Positions 44,404 through 53,835 are shown, counted from the first letter of the stretch. The stretch is 64,000 bases of DNA from Bacteroidaceae bacterium (GCA_017469685.1 JAFUFW010000026.1:1-64000), one strand, 5' to 3'. Notes: generated by a model from the sequence alone, not told the origin. Translations and numbers: made by a program.

Positions 44404-47022
44404 ATGAATAGTATTCTTTCTAAAAGCTTTCTGCTGATAGCGCTTGCTGCCTGTTCAACGAAAGTTTCTGCTGCTACCGACACTCGTCAGGCATTGCAGA
44501 AGATGACAGTTGCCGTGAGGGCATCATATAGCGAGAGCGGACACGGACTGGCTGCCATCAACGATGGCGCCACCTCTACCACCTCGCCCTACTGGAGCTG
44601 CTACCGCGGCGACGACCAACTCGGGCAGTGGGAATACGTCGAGTATGCCTGGGCTACGCGTTGCGTCATCAACCGCGCAGTTGTCAACTGGGTAGCCGAC
44701 GGCTCCAACATCAAATTCCCCGCCGAGGCCTATTTCGCAGTCTGGGATGGCCACGAGTGGAGCCGCGCCCTGGACCTGAAAGAGCCCAACGGCTCCGGCG
44801 CCTCGTCAAATACCGGACTCGAACTTGAGACAAACCGCCTGCGCATCTATATGCGTAGCGATGCCGCCTGCGGCATCCGTGAGTTCACCGTTCAGGGCTA
44901 TCCCCTCGATGACTGCGGATCGCCCACGCTTACATCCGACCTCGAAAAAGTCACGATAAAGCGTGGCGAGACCGTCGAACTCTCTGCCGCACTCACTATT
45001 CCTGGTAACGTCGCTGAAGAACCCAACTGGTACTGGCTGGATGAACAAGGTGAAGTGACGTCGACAGATGCCTCGATGACCGTCGCCTCCAGCGGCTTCT
45101 ACACCCTTTGCTACGAGCGTCCATGCGGCGCCATTGCGCTCATGACCTTCACCGTGAGTATCGACGGTGAGTACGACGAGCGCATGGGCTACCAATGGCC
45201 CAGCTACTCACCCACGCTCGACTATGACTTCCGCTCAGAATATCCTTCACTGCCGGCTCCCACGAAGGGCCGTCTGCCCGAGAATGTCAACGTCGCCAAG
45301 CAGGTCGACGGCGAATGGTGGAGTGTAGCCATAGGTCCCAAGGCTAACCCGCTCATCACAGAGGAGTCGATGCGCCTGCTGGCCAAGAAGATGGACGAGG
45401 ACTTCGCCTACTTCCGTAACGAGATGGGCTGGCCGCCCGACAAGCGTGCCCGCAATGGCTACTACAGTCAGGTCTATGGCTACGGCAGCGGCCTCTCCTT
45501 CGACTCTGGAACGCCTAACACCGCCACGGGTGGCTGGCAGAGTGCCACAAATTATCAAGGCTCATCGTGGCCCATGGTCTTCCTCAGCTATTATCCCATC
45601 TATAGCTTTGATCCCTCCTGCACCTACGGCGACCGCATCGGGCAGCAGAACGCCTGCGTCCACGAAGGCATCCACGCCACCTTTGCCGACCTTGAAGGCT
45701 GCAAGAACGCATCGTGGTTCCATGAGGCAGGCAACACATGGCTGCAGGCCGAGGCCGAGGTACGCAAGAGCGGGCGCGACCCCGAATCAATGGGTTTCCT
45801 CAGCGCCGGCAACATGATAGCTCCCTTCATGCCCATCGAGTGCTACTCAGGCTGGTTGCAGGACGACAGCTTCGGCGGCCCCGCAGCCGAGGGCGTCAAC
45901 ATGTACGGCTCCGACGGGCAGATATGCACATGGCGCAATCTGCTTGGCGGTGTGCAGTACGGCGAACTCTTCCCCCACGTGCTTAATGCCATCCTTGGCA
46001 AGGGCGCCGTCCCCTGGATCTGGCGCTACTGCAAGAGTCGCGTGCTCGAGGGCATGGCTAAAGGCGTCACCGAGAACGGAAAGAAAGTGCCGGGCCTCGG
46101 CGAGCAGCAAATGCGCCACCTAATAGTGGAATACCGTGCACGTCAGGCTATGATCGACATAGGCAAATGGTCGAAAGCCTGCGAGGCGCTCATCGACAAC
46201 AACTGGCTCATCACCGTCAAAGGCGAGAAGAACACGGCTTCTGGAACTAACTGGATAGAGTGCGACGTATGGCGTGCCACGCCATATACTAAGATGACTG
46301 CTATTGCCAATCCCGACAGTGCCGACTGGTACAAGCCAGAATGGCGCACTACGCCCGGCTGGAGCGGTGCCAACCAGATTCCGTTGCACACCAGCGGACG
46401 TGCCGGCGACCGCCTGCAGATGACCATCAAGGCCTTCTCTAACAATATGGTCTTCATGCTCTGCTATCGCACCGCCGAAGGTAAGATCTACTACAGCCAG
46501 CCCGTCAACGGGCGCCGCAACCGCGACGTTGAAGTCTCGATGCTCATGCCCGAAGCTCCGGCCAATGGAGTCGTCCTTGCCCTCGTAATCAACACCGACT
46601 ACATCTACGCTGGCGAACAGACCCGCAAGACGCACCACAACTACCACATCCGCATGGGACAAAACGTTTGGAAACCCGCCTCGCCCAACTACAAGTGGTA
46701 CAAGTACGCCCAGACTATCAAGGACAGCAGCTTCGACTATACAGGCATCGACGAGACGCCGGCCGAGGAGGCTGCCGAGTTCGCTCTGAAGCCCGCCCGC
46801 AACGTCGTGCGCGCTGGCGAACGCCTGCCCATCGTCATCGCTGGAGCTGACCGCTGGCAAGTGCCCGTGCAGATAGTCTCAGCCTCCGGAGCTGTTGCTT
46901 ATCAGCAGAGTTTCGTGCGCGACGGCGACCTCGAAGTGCCGGCCTCCCTGCGTCCTGGCATCTACATCCTGCGAGCCATCAGCGGCAACCATCAGGCTGC
47001 AACCAAACTCTTTGTTAAGTAA
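44404..47022 (+). CDS. Large secreted protein with discoidin-like domain and HExxH metalloprotease-like core
   Basis: An 872-residue exported protein, signal peptide ending VSA at about residue 23. The N-terminal domain (about 30-170) has the pattern of an F5/8-type C (discoidin) carbohydrate-binding fold. A short Ig-like segment follows (about 175-255). The central region has a zinc-protease-like motif, His420-Glu421-Gly-Ile-His424 in NACVHEGIHATF, and 16 residues later His440-Glu441 in SWFHEAGNTWLQ, which could supply the third ligand. This resembles secreted proteins of the DUF6055 type, but I am not certain of the family. The C-terminus (about 795-872, ending TKLFVK) is a beta-rich tail like Bacteroidetes sorting tails. 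It is the only gene between two terminators. Confidence 0.6.
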   Translation: MNSILSKSFLLIALAACSTKVSAATDTRQALQKMTVAVRASYSESGHGLAAINDGATSTTSPYWSCYRGDDQLGQWEYVEYAWATRCVINRAVVNWVADGSNIKFPAEAYFAVWDGHEWSRALDLKEPNGSGASSNTGLELETNRLRIYMRSDAACGIREFTVQGYPLDDCGSPTLTSDLEKVTIKRGETVELSAALTIPGNVAEEPNWYWLDEQGEVTSTDASMTVASSGFYTLCYERPCGAIALMTFTVSIDGEYDERMGYQWPSYSPTLDYDFRSEYPSLPAPTKGRLPENVNVAKQVDGEWWSVAIGPKANPLITEESMRLLAKKMDEDFAYFRNEMGWPPDKRARNGYYSQVYGYGSGLSFDSGTPNTATGGWQSATNYQGSSWPMVFLSYYPIYSFDPSCTYGDRIGQQNACVHEGIHATFADLEGCKNASWFHEAGNTWLQAEAEVRKSGRDPESMGFLSAGNMIAPFMPIECYSGWLQDDSFGGPAAEGVNMYGSDGQICTWRNLLGGVQYGELFPHVLNAILGKGAVPWIWRYCKSRVLEGMAKGVTENGKKVPGLGEQQMRHLIVEYRARQAMIDIGKWSKACEALIDNNWLITVKGEKNTASGTNWIECDVWRATPYTKMTAIANPDSADWYKPEWRTTPGWSGANQIPLHTSGRAGDRLQMTIKAFSNNMVFMLCYRTAEGKIYYSQPVNGRRNRDVEVSMLMPEAPANGVVLALVINTDYIYAGEQTRKTHHNYHIRMGQNVWKPASPNYKWYKYAQTIKDSSFDYTGIDETPAEEAAEFALKPARNVVRAGERLPIVIAGADRWQVPVQIVSASGAVAYQQSFVRDGDLEVPASLRPGIYILRAISGNHQAATKLFVK

Positions 47023-47037
47023 TCCTATAAGCAATAT

Positions 47038-47078
47038 GAAAAGAGGCTATGTCGCCACCGCGGCATAGCCTCTTTTTT
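47038..47078 (+). terminator. Terminator after the discoidin/HExxH gene
   Basis: An 11-bp perfect stem (47041-47051 with 47064-47074) with a 12-nt loop and a T-rich 3' end. The remaining 170 bases up to the nagB stop hold nothing I can identify. Confidence 0.9.
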
Positions 47079-47250
47079 ATATGATACCCAAATAATCTCC
47101 GTCCACTCCTGCTTACCTCAGCTATTCCCGCAATCCTTATTTTTTTATGCAGGGAAGCCTCGTTCTCTTATATCGTTCCTTAACGACTGGGGGGAAGCAG
47201 AGAAAAGTGGCGGGCGTCTTCGACGCGGCGAGAGTGCCTGCGGCACCCGC

Positions 47251-48042
47251 TTACAGGTTGTCCTTCTCGATGTCCTTGAAGTACTTGTAGGTGCCGTGCT
47301 TGATCTCCTCGGTGGCAGCCTCGTCGCAGACAATGATGCCGTGGGGGTGGAGCTGCAGGGCGCTGATAGTCCACCACTGCGTGACGGGGCCTTCGATGGC
47401 TGCCTGCAGGGCGCGGGCTTTGTTGTGGCCGTTGCAGAGGATGAGCACCTCGCGGGCGGCCATCACGATGCCTACGCCAACGGTCAGAGCCGTTGCGGGC
47501 ACGTCCTCGGGGCGACCTCCGAAGAAGCGGCTGTTGGCCACGCGCGTGTCCGTCGTCAGTGTCTTCTGGCGGGTGCGGCTGTTGAGGCTTGAACCAGGCT
47601 CGTTGAAGGCGATGTGACCGTCGGGACCTATGCCGCCGATGAAGAGGTCTATGCCTCCGGCCTGCTCTATCATCTGCTCGTAGTGGGCACATTCGGCTTC
47701 GAGGTCGCTGGCATTGCCGTTGAGGATGTGGATGTTCTCCTTCGGGATGTCGATGTGGTCGAAGAAGTTAGTGGCCATGAAGCTGTGGTAGCTCTCAGGG
47801 TGACTCTCGGGCAGACCCACGTATTCGTCCATGTTGAACGTCAGGACGTTCTTGAAGCTGACGCGGCCGGCTTTGTTGGCTTCAATCAGAGCCTTATACA
47901 TGCCAATAGGGCTGCTGCCTGTGGGCAGGCCGAGTACGAAAGGCTTCTCTGCCGTAGGCTTGGCAGCATTGATTTTGTTGACGACATACTCAGCTGCCCA
48001 TTTCGACAGCTGGTCATAGTTCTGTTCGATGATAACTCGCAT
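47251..48042 (-). CDS. nagB: Glucosamine-6-phosphate deaminase
   Basis: A cytoplasmic enzyme converting glucosamine-6-phosphate to fructose-6-phosphate and ammonia in amino-sugar catabolism. The 263-residue length is normal. The active-site residues fall at the same numbers as in the E. coli enzyme: Asp72 in FNMDEYVGL, and Asp141, His143 and Glu148 in [17 protein letters not shown]. The phosphate-binding LGLPTGSSP loop is intact. It lies 55 bp after cysS on the same strand, and the gap is a run of AATTGAAA-type repeats. It could draw on hexosamine released from host or plant glycans, although no hexosaminidase is seen nearby. Confidence 0.96.
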   Translation of the reverse strand: MRVIIEQNYDQLSKWAAEYVVNKINAAKPTAEKPFVLGLPTGSSPIGMYKALIEANKAGRVSFKNVLTFNMDEYVGLPESHPESYHSFMATNFFDHIDIPKENIHILNGNASDLEAECAHYEQMIEQAGGIDLFIGGIGPDGHIAFNEPGSSLNSRTRQKTLTTDTRVANSRFFGGRPEDVPATALTVGVGIVMAAREVLILCNGHNKARALQAAIEGPVTQWWTISALQLHPHGIIVCDEAATEEIKHGTYKYFKDIEKDNL

Positions 48043-48064
48043 AGTTCTTTATTTTTAGGCGTTA

Positions 48065-48096
48065 TTTCAATTTTCAATCTTCAATTTTCAATTTTC
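48065..48096. repeat. Short A/T tandem repeat between nagB and cysS
   Basis: About three copies of a TCAATTTTCAA-type unit of roughly 10-11 bp fill the gap between the two genes. Such simple repeats are common in Bacteroidales intergenic DNA; no function is evident. Confidence 0.5.
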
Positions 48097-48097
48097 T

Positions 48098-49594
48098 TTA
48101 TCGGTTCAGCGTCCATGTGGCGCCGTCCTTGCCGTCCTTGATCTCGAAGCCGAGGGCGTTTAGCTCGTTGCGTATCTTGTCGCTCGTAGCCCAGTCCTTG
48201 TTGGCTTTGGCTATGGCGCGCTGCTCAAGGAGCATGTCGACGACGTGGCCGAAAGCCTCCTCGCGGGCCTGTCCTCCTCCCTGTCCCTCCGAGGGCGGGA
48301 GAAGTCCCAGGATGTCCTCTGCGAAAAGGTGGATTGTGGAGGAGAGTTCGTCGAAGTCCTCGGCGCTGATGGTTCCCTTGTGGTCGATGAGGCGGTTGAT
48401 GGTGCTTGCCGCTTCAAACAGGTGGCTGATGACGGTGGGCGAAGCCAGGTCGTCGTTCATAGCGTCGTAGCACTTCTGGCGCAGCTCGGAAGCCACGCGG
48501 TGCGTCTCGGCGTCGCTCTCCTTTGCGGGCGTGATGCGCTTCAGGTCGGCGATGGCGTTCATCAGGCGTTGCATACCCTTCTCGGCAGCCTGCAAGGCTT
48601 CGTTGCTGAAGTCCACGGTGGAGCGGTAGTGGGCCTGCAGGATGAAGAAGCGGATGGTCATGGGCGAGTAGGCCTGCGACAGCTTCTCGTGCTGGCCGGT
48701 GAAGAACTCGTTGAGCGTAATGAAGTTGCCCAGCGACTTGCCCATCTTCTGTCCGCCGATGGTTACCATGTTGCAGTGCATCCAGTAGTTTACGATGTCT
48801 GAGCCCTGCGAGGCCACGGCCTGCGCAATCTCACACTCGTGGTGCGGGAACACGAGGTCCATGCCGCCGCCGTGGATGTCGAAGTGCGAGCCTAAGTACT
48901 TGCGGCCCATGGCCGTGCACTCGCAGTGCCAGCCTGGGAAGCCGTCGCTCCAGGGCGATGGCCACCGCATGATATGTTCGGGTTGTGCGGCCTTCCAGAG
49001 GGCGAAGTCCACCTGGTTGTGCTTCTCGCTCTGCCCGTCCAGCTCGCGGCTGTTGTTGATGACGTCCGTCAGGTTGCGGCCCGAGAGCTTGCCATAGTGG
49101 TGCTTCTCATTGTATTTCTCCACGTCGAAGTAGACGGAGCCCTGGCTCTCGTAGGCATAGCCGTTGGCAAGGATTTCCTTGACCAGCTCGATCTGCTCGA
49201 TGATGTGGCCCGTGGCGTGCGGCTCTATCGAGGGCGGCAGGCAGCCCAGGGCGCGCATGGCATCGTGGAAGCGGTTGGTATAATATTGCGCCACCTCCAT
49301 GGGCTCCAGCTGCTCTAAGCGTGCCTTCTTGGCGATCTTGTCCTCGCCCTCGTCGGCATCGTGCTCCAGATGGCCCACGTCGGTGATGTTGCGCACGTAG
49401 CGCACCTTGTAGCCGATGTGCTGCAGGTAGCGGAACAGGAGGTCGAAGGTGATGGCCGGGCGGGCGTGGCCCAGATGGGCATCGCCATAGACTGTGGGAC
49501 CGCAGACGTACATGCCTACGCGCCCCTCGACGACAGGCTTGAACAGGACCTTGGTCCTACTCAGCGTATTATATATTAACAATGGTTGGTTCAT
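48098..49594 (-). CDS. cysS: Cysteinyl-tRNA synthetase
   Basis: A class I aminoacyl-tRNA synthetase that charges tRNA-Cys. The HIGH-type motif is HLGHARPA, and the KMSKS loop is present as [12 protein letters not shown]. The zinc ligands are visible: Cys in VCGPTVYGD, Cys in WHCECTAMG and the HHECE pair. The 498-residue length is normal. A glycine/proline-rich low-complexity stretch ([11 protein letters not shown]) interrupts the C-terminal region at about residue 440. The gene is 63 bp after ispG and probably part of a purE-ispG-cysS-nagB transcript. Confidence 0.97.
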   Translation of the reverse strand: MNQPLLIYNTLSRTKVLFKPVVEGRVGMYVCGPTVYGDAHLGHARPAITFDLLFRYLQHIGYKVRYVRNITDVGHLEHDADEGEDKIAKKARLEQLEPMEVAQYYTNRFHDAMRALGCLPPSIEPHATGHIIEQIELVKEILANGYAYESQGSVYFDVEKYNEKHHYGKLSGRNLTDVINNSRELDGQSEKHNQVDFALWKAAQPEHIMRWPSPWSDGFPGWHCECTAMGRKYLGSHFDIHGGGMDLVFPHHECEIAQAVASQGSDIVNYWMHCNMVTIGGQKMGKSLGNFITLNEFFTGQHEKLSQAYSPMTIRFFILQAHYRSTVDFSNEALQAAEKGMQRLMNAIADLKRITPAKESDAETHRVASELRQKCYDAMNDDLASPTVISHLFEAASTINRLIDHKGTISAEDFDELSSTIHLFAEDILGLLPPSEGQGGGQAREEAFGHVVDMLLEQRAIAKANKDWATSDKIRNELNALGFEIKDGKDGATWTLNR

Positions 49595-49657
49595 GATTGT
49601 AAGAATATTGATGTGAAAGAATGTCTTGAGGAAAATGATGGTGTAATAAGCTGGCTG

Positions 49658-50809
49658 TCAACATCGGCCGTCAGCATGTATGAGTTCTAATAATCTATTT
49701 ACAGCTAATTCCTCCGGTATGTTCTTTTCCACACATTCCTTGCCGCGATAGAGGCTGACCTTGCCGCGGGCGGCACCGACGTAGCCGTAGTCGGCATCGG
49801 CCATCTCGCCCGGGCCGTTCACGATGCAGCCCATGATGCCTATCTTCAGGCCTGTGAGGTGGGCGGTGGCGGCCTTGATGCGCTGGATGGTGGCGGGCAG
49901 GTCGTAGAGTGTGCGGCCGCAGCCCGGACAGGAGATATATTCGGTCTTCGTCATGCGCACGCGGGCGGCTTGCAGCAGGTTATAGGCCACGGGTATCTCG
50001 TTCTCGGGCGGCTCGCTGAGGCTTACGCGTATGGTGTCGCCGATGCCGTCGATGAGCAGGGCACCGATGCCCACGGCGCTCTTCAGACGCCCGTCCTCGC
50101 CCTCGCCAGCCTCGGTCACGCCCAGATGCAGAGGGAACGTCATGCCCTCGGCGTCCATTGCCTTAGCGAGCATACGCACGCTCTCCACCATCACGACGGT
50201 GTTAGAGGCCTTGATTGAGACTACTACATCTTTAAACTTTTCGCGCACGCATACGCGAAGGAACTCCATGCACGACTCCACGATGCCCTCGGGCGTGTCG
50301 CCGTAGCGCGACATGATGCGGTCTGAGAGCGAGCCGTGGTTCACGCCGATGCGCACCGCCGTGCCGTGTTCGCGACAGATATTGAGGAAGGGCACGAGGC
50401 GATCCTCTATCTTCTGCAGCTCGGCACGGTACTCCTCGTCGGTATATTCAAGCTTCTTGAACTGGCGAGCGGCATCCACGTAGTTGCCTGGGTTGATGCG
50501 CACCTTCTCGCAGTAGCGCGCTGCCACGTCGGCCACGGCAGGATTGAAATGCACGTCGGCCACAAGGGGCACGTCGCAGCCTGCAGCACGCACACGCTCG
50601 CGGATGACCCGCATGTTCTCTGCCTCACGAACGCCCTGCGTAGTCAGCCTGACGAGTTCACCGCCAGCCTCGGCGATGGCCAGGATCTGGCGCACGCATC
50701 CGTCGGTGTCCATCGTCGAGGTGGTACACATCGACTGCACCCGCACCGGGTTCTGACCTCCGATGCCGATCGAGCCTACGCGCACTTCGTGAGTTAAGCG
50801 ACGTTTCAT
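49658..50809 (-). CDS. ispG: 4-hydroxy-3-methylbut-2-enyl diphosphate synthase (short form)
   Basis: An Fe-S enzyme of the MEP isoprenoid pathway, converting MEcPP to HMBPP. The TIM barrel has [24 protein letters not shown] and [13 protein letters not shown]. The Fe-S half has Cys-x2-Cys in [12 protein letters not shown] and the third Cys in [19 protein letters not shown]. Sequence details such as [19 protein letters not shown] resemble the plant/Bacteroidetes long type, yet at 383 residues the extra middle domain of that type is absent: [24 protein letters not shown] joins the two halves directly. It overlaps the purE stop by 4 bp (ATGA), indicating translational coupling. Confidence 0.95.
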   Translation of the reverse strand: MKRRLTHEVRVGSIGIGGQNPVRVQSMCTTSTMDTDGCVRQILAIAEAGGELVRLTTQGVREAENMRVIRERVRAAGCDVPLVADVHFNPAVADVAARYCEKVRINPGNYVDAARQFKKLEYTDEEYRAELQKIEDRLVPFLNICREHGTAVRIGVNHGSLSDRIMSRYGDTPEGIVESCMEFLRVCVREKFKDVVVSIKASNTVVMVESVRMLAKAMDAEGMTFPLHLGVTEAGEGEDGRLKSAVGIGALLIDGIGDTIRVSLSEPPENEIPVAYNLLQAARVRMTKTEYISCPGCGRTLYDLPATIQRIKAATAHLTGLKIGIMGCIVNGPGEMADADYGYVGAARGKVSLYRGKECVEKNIPEELAVNRLLELIHADGRC

Positions 50810-51309
50810 ACCTTAAACTTATACTTCACTTCTGCCAGCTCCTTGTTGGCCTTGACAATCTTCTCTGCCAACCCTTTCTTATACTCGTGCATCCGCACGG
50901 CGAGGGCTTCGTCGGTGAGTGCCAGCATCTCGCAGGCCAGCACGGCGGCATTCTGTGCGCCGTTGACGCCGACGGTGGCCACGGGGATGCCCGGAGGCAT
51001 CTGCACGATGGAGAGCAGGGCGTCGAGGCCGTCGAGCATACCTTTGATTGGCACGCCGATGACGGGCAGCGTCGTCTGCGCGGCAATGACGCCAGGCAGG
51101 GCTGCTGCCATGCCTGCTGCTGCGATGATGACACGTATGCCGCGACCTTCTGCCTCGCGGGCGAAAGCCTCTACGGCTGCGGGGGTGCGGTGGGCTGAGA
51201 GGGCGTTCATCTCAAACGGCACTTCCATCTCGTCGAGGAACTTCGCCGCCTTCTCCATGACAGGCAGGTCGCTCGTGCTGCCCATTATTATTGAGACTAA
51301 GGGAGACAT
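50806..51309 (-). CDS. purE: N5-carboxyaminoimidazole ribonucleotide mutase
   Basis: A purine biosynthesis enzyme moving the carboxyl group of N5-CAIR to form CAIR. The 167-residue sequence shows the class I pattern: [12 protein letters not shown] at the N-terminus, SAHRTP with the catalytic His, [17 protein letters not shown], and [20 protein letters not shown]. It is complete. It is the first protein gene of the housekeeping run, 93 bp downstream of tRNA-Arg on the same strand. Confidence 0.96.
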   Translation of the reverse strand: MSPLVSIIMGSTSDLPVMEKAAKFLDEMEVPFEMNALSAHRTPAAVEAFAREAEGRGIRVIIAAAGMAAALPGVIAAQTTLPVIGVPIKGMLDGLDALLSIVQMPPGIPVATVGVNGAQNAAVLACEMLALTDEALAVRMHEYKKGLAEKIVKANKELAEVKYKFKV

Positions 51310-51402
51310 ATCTTTTCGTTTAAAGTTTATAGTTTAAAGAATACTACTGATAGTCGTAGTTCAATCTTCAATAACCCATTTGTCATTCATCAATTATTGC
51401 GT

Positions 51403-51474
51403 AGCCCCGAGGGGAATCGAACCCCTATCTAAAGTTTAGGAAACTTCTATTCTATCCGTTGAACTACAGGGCCC
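51403..51474 (-). tRNA. tRNA-Arg (anticodon CCT)
   Basis: A 72-nt cloverleaf on the minus strand. The acceptor GGCCCTG pairs with CGGGGCT through two G-U pairs. The D stem is GTTC/GAAT, the anticodon stem GAAGT/ACTTT encloses the loop TTCCTAA with CCT at the anticodon position, and the T stem AGGGG/CCCCT encloses TTCGATT. The discriminator is A and CCA is not encoded, as usual in Bacteroidetes. It decodes the AGG arginine codon. Confidence 0.93.
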
Positions 51475-51487
51475 CAACGTTATCGGC

Positions 51488-51497
51488 TGCAAAGGTA
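51488..51497 (-). promoter_or_regulatory. -7 promoter box of tRNA-Arg
   Basis: TACCTTTGCA on the minus strand, 13 bases upstream of the tRNA 5' end. It is a full match to the Bacteroidetes element and correctly placed for a short tRNA leader. Confidence 0.7.
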
Positions 51498-51747
51498 TGA
51501 ATTATTGCTTAAAGAGGAAAACGAAACAGGACTTTTTTTCTTTCAAACCCCTCCAGACCATCGGAAGCTCACTTTCTGATAAGCTTTTTCTGATCCAAAA
51601 GAAAACTCGCCCCAATGGAGCGCCCTTTTCAAAATAAAGTTTGATTGTGTTTTTATGCGCATTAAACTATAAAAAGCTTAAATGAAATGTATTACAAGAA
51701 TATAATTGATGATTAATTACCGAAGAATGGTAGCGTAAATAGTCTGC
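51498..51747. other. Non-coding stretch upstream of tRNA-Arg
   Basis: This A/T-rich stretch separates the housekeeping run from the accessory region. Apart from the tRNA promoter at its left end and the terminator at its right end I see no gene, no direct repeat of the tRNA 3' end and no integrase-related site. Confidence 0.6.
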
Positions 51748-51783
51748 ACAAAAAAGGTGTCCCACCATGGTGGGACACCCTTT
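51748..51783 (-). terminator. Terminator with a perfect 24-bp palindrome
   Basis: Positions 51756-51779 are a perfect palindrome (arms GGTGTCCCACCA and complement) followed, on the minus strand, by a run of T from the A tract at 51750-51755. It lies 28 bases after the stop of the HD hydrolase gene. The T-rich flank on the other side is shorter, so the main direction is minus. Confidence 0.88.
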
Positions 51784-51810
51784 CTTCCCGGCCTCATTGC
51801 CCGGCAATGT

Positions 51811-52725
51811 TCATTGATTATTCAAATAGAGCCACGCCTTCAGGTATTTCCTCAGACGCGCCACGTCATCTTCATTGATTTCCTTCAGCCGGCGCACGTC
51901 CATATTGTCCTCCAAGTCGGCCCGCTTCACCTCCCTGCCAAGAGTATTTTCTGAGGCTCTGCGCACAAAGTCCTCATAGCTTTCACCCTCTTGTTTCGTT
52001 ACTGACAGCACTCCCTCAATAATCTCCTCTTGAAAGCCCTGCTCACGAAGATAATCTGGCGTAACGTCTGTGTCCTCAATCGTGTCGTGCAGCAATGCCA
52101 CGACCTTAGCGTTTATGCTTTTACATTTTTCAGCAACCCGGATGGGATGGAGCACATAATCTTCTCCTGATTTGTCTTTTTGTCCCTTGTGAGCTTCCAC
52201 AGCTATTCTCATTGCATGTTTGTAAATCTCGGGCTTCGGTTCTCCCAATATTTCAATTTGCATAGGGTCGGCATTGGGTTGCCCCTTTCTCTTTACTCGT
52301 ATTACTCGCATCAACCTCTTTGCACATTGACGTAACGAACCAATTTTAGGCGATTCGGGCGGCTGTTGCAAGAAATCCCAAACCCCTTGTGCTTCCCGTA
52401 CGGTAACCATTTGTACACGGTCGCCATAGAAATATTCTACTGACAAGTATGCACAATCAGGCTTCACACCACACCAGGCTTGTGAATAATGTGCCCTCTG
52501 ATGCCAGCGTTCCTCATCCCGACCAAATATATCACAATCTATGGTGTCACATGTCGGATAATCAACGTCGCCCACAATACGTGGTGTCGGGTCATACGTA
52601 TAATGTTCCCGATAGTGAAGTCCTATGAGATTCTCAAATGTAATCAGTTTGCCACCTATTTCTTCTTGAAATGAGGCACAATTGTCATCACAGACTATTG
52701 TTTTATTATTAAAATCTTTTGACAT
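51811..52725 (-). CDS. Stand-alone RelA/SpoT-type HD hydrolase with unrecognised N-terminal domain
   Basis: A 304-residue cytoplasmic protein. The C-terminal half (about 165-300) is an HD domain of the (p)ppGpp-hydrolase type: His193 in HPIRVAEKC, His213-Asp214 in ALLHDTIEDTDVT with Glu217-Asp218, and Asp270 and Asn274 in KRADLEDNMD. All residues of the hydrolase site are present and no synthetase domain follows, so it resembles small alarmone hydrolases. The first 150-160 residues match nothing I recognise; they are rich in Cys, Tyr and acidic residues (YPTCDTIDCDIFGRDEERWH). The substrate could be (p)ppGpp or another nucleotide. It is followed by a strong terminator and preceded by a frameshifted gene of unknown role. 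Confidence 0.75.
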   Translation of the reverse strand: MSKDFNNKTIVCDDNCASFQEEIGGKLITFENLIGLHYREHYTYDPTPRIVGDVDYPTCDTIDCDIFGRDEERWHQRAHYSQAWCGVKPDCAYLSVEYFYGDRVQMVTVREAQGVWDFLQQPPESPKIGSLRQCAKRLMRVIRVKRKGQPNADPMQIEILGEPKPEIYKHAMRIAVEAHKGQKDKSGEDYVLHPIRVAEKCKSINAKVVALLHDTIEDTDVTPDYLREQGFQEEIIEGVLSVTKQEGESYEDFVRRASENTLGREVKRADLEDNMDVRRLKEINEDDVARLRKYLKAWLYLNNQ

Positions 52726-52797
52726 ATTTATAAATATCCCTTTTACGTTTAGGGCACAACTTCTTATTATCTGTTAAAAACACTAACGGCGAAACAA

Positions 52798-53579
52798 CTA
52801 AGGGTTATTTTCATGGGGCGGAGCAGGTACTCCATAGCCGCCGTCGTCGTAGCGGGCGCCGACAGGCATGCTCTCCCTCATGTAATCAAACAACGGTAGC
52901 ACCTCCTCCTCAGTCATCTTCCTTGTTGTCTTAAGTTCCACGTAGCCTACATTCTCCTTGGAACTAATATACAACGTGCATTCTCCGAATTGTGGCAATA
53001 TGATATTGGGGGAGTCACGTTTTCTTTCTCTCGCCATAAGGAAACCGTAAGGTTAAACTCCTTTTGTGGAATGTCCAAAGAAACGATGTCTGCAATGCGC
53101 GAATGCTCACGGCCTACAAACATATTCTTATCCATTAAGCCTTGGTTGCATATATACTTGATAAGCGGTTTGAGTTTCCGCCGCGCCTCGAAGGCATCCT
53201 TCTGCGAGAAGTAAAGGGAAGATTTCTTCACCTCCGAGTCCTGATAATAAAAGTACCAGAGCTTCAAACCGACCTCATATTGCAGTAATGTTGCAAGCCT
53301 CTCCTCTTCGGGGCTGAAGTCACCGAGCTCTTCGCAAGGCCCGCTGACGCTCATTGTCTCGCGGAGCTGAATGAGATGGTCGCGGCTGTCGCTGTCCTCC
53401 TTTTCGCTCTCCACCCACTCGGTCTTGACATACTCAAACTCATAGTGGGTTATCACGTCAAAGTCTCTGCGAAGGACATGTTCGCCCCAGCAGTCCTTGT
53501 ACTTGGCCCTGACCTCTTTCTTGTCGTAATCGACTTCAAGCTCGCTGCATATAGCAGAAACGTGATAGGTGCTATCCAT
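52798..53579 (-). pseudogene. Unknown gene split by a one-base frameshift (about 260 residues if repaired)
   Basis: Two overlapping frames, 53579-52947 (210 codons) and 53037-52798 (79 codons), look like one gene. In the first frame the protein reads sensibly to SLWREKENVTPP and then turns atypical. In the second frame it continues sensibly as NIILPQFGECTLYISSKEN and VGYVELKTTRKMTEEEVLPL. The switch falls at a run of five C on the minus strand (G5 at 53008-53012); one extra C would join the frames into about 260 residues. It has no signal peptide and is rich in charged residues; the family is not recognised. The change may be a true mutation, a switchable tract or a sequence error. Confidence 0.65.
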
Positions 53580-53593
53580 GTTATAGTTCCATT

Positions 53594-53835
53594 TTATTTT
53601 TTGCTCAACAAATAATTAACCACGGCATCCCAATCAGGAAATCCCTCAGAGCCGAACTGAATCCACTCGCCCCTGAACTCGCTGGTGCCGTTCTTACCTC
53701 GATCATCAATCAGATAGTCGCCATCTATCAGGTCTTTACGGTGAGTGATGATCATTCGTTTATGAAAAACGTCATCAAAGTATTTTGTCACCCACATCAC
53801 TTTATCAGACCATGCAGAGGGATTTCCACACTATT
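53594..53835 (-). pseudogene. 5'-truncated 5'(3')-deoxyribonucleotidase remnant
   Basis: The open frame (68 codons from GTG at 53800) encodes only the C-terminal part of a HAD-type deoxyribonucleotidase: KRMIITHRKDLIDGDYLIDD, with the DD pair of the last HAD motif, then EFRGEWIQFGSEGFPDWDAV. The similarity continues upstream in frame (NPSAWSDKV) until a TAG at about 53834. The N-terminal part of the enzyme, with the Asp nucleophile, is missing. Full-length proteins are about 180 residues. It therefore cannot be an active phosphatase. It sits 15 bp upstream of the frameshifted gene. Confidence 0.65.

Noticed and set aside
51403..53835. A classical tRNA-integrated genomic island
   Set aside because: There is no integrase, no repeat of the tRNA 3' end was seen, and the accessory DNA is on the 5' side of the tRNA.
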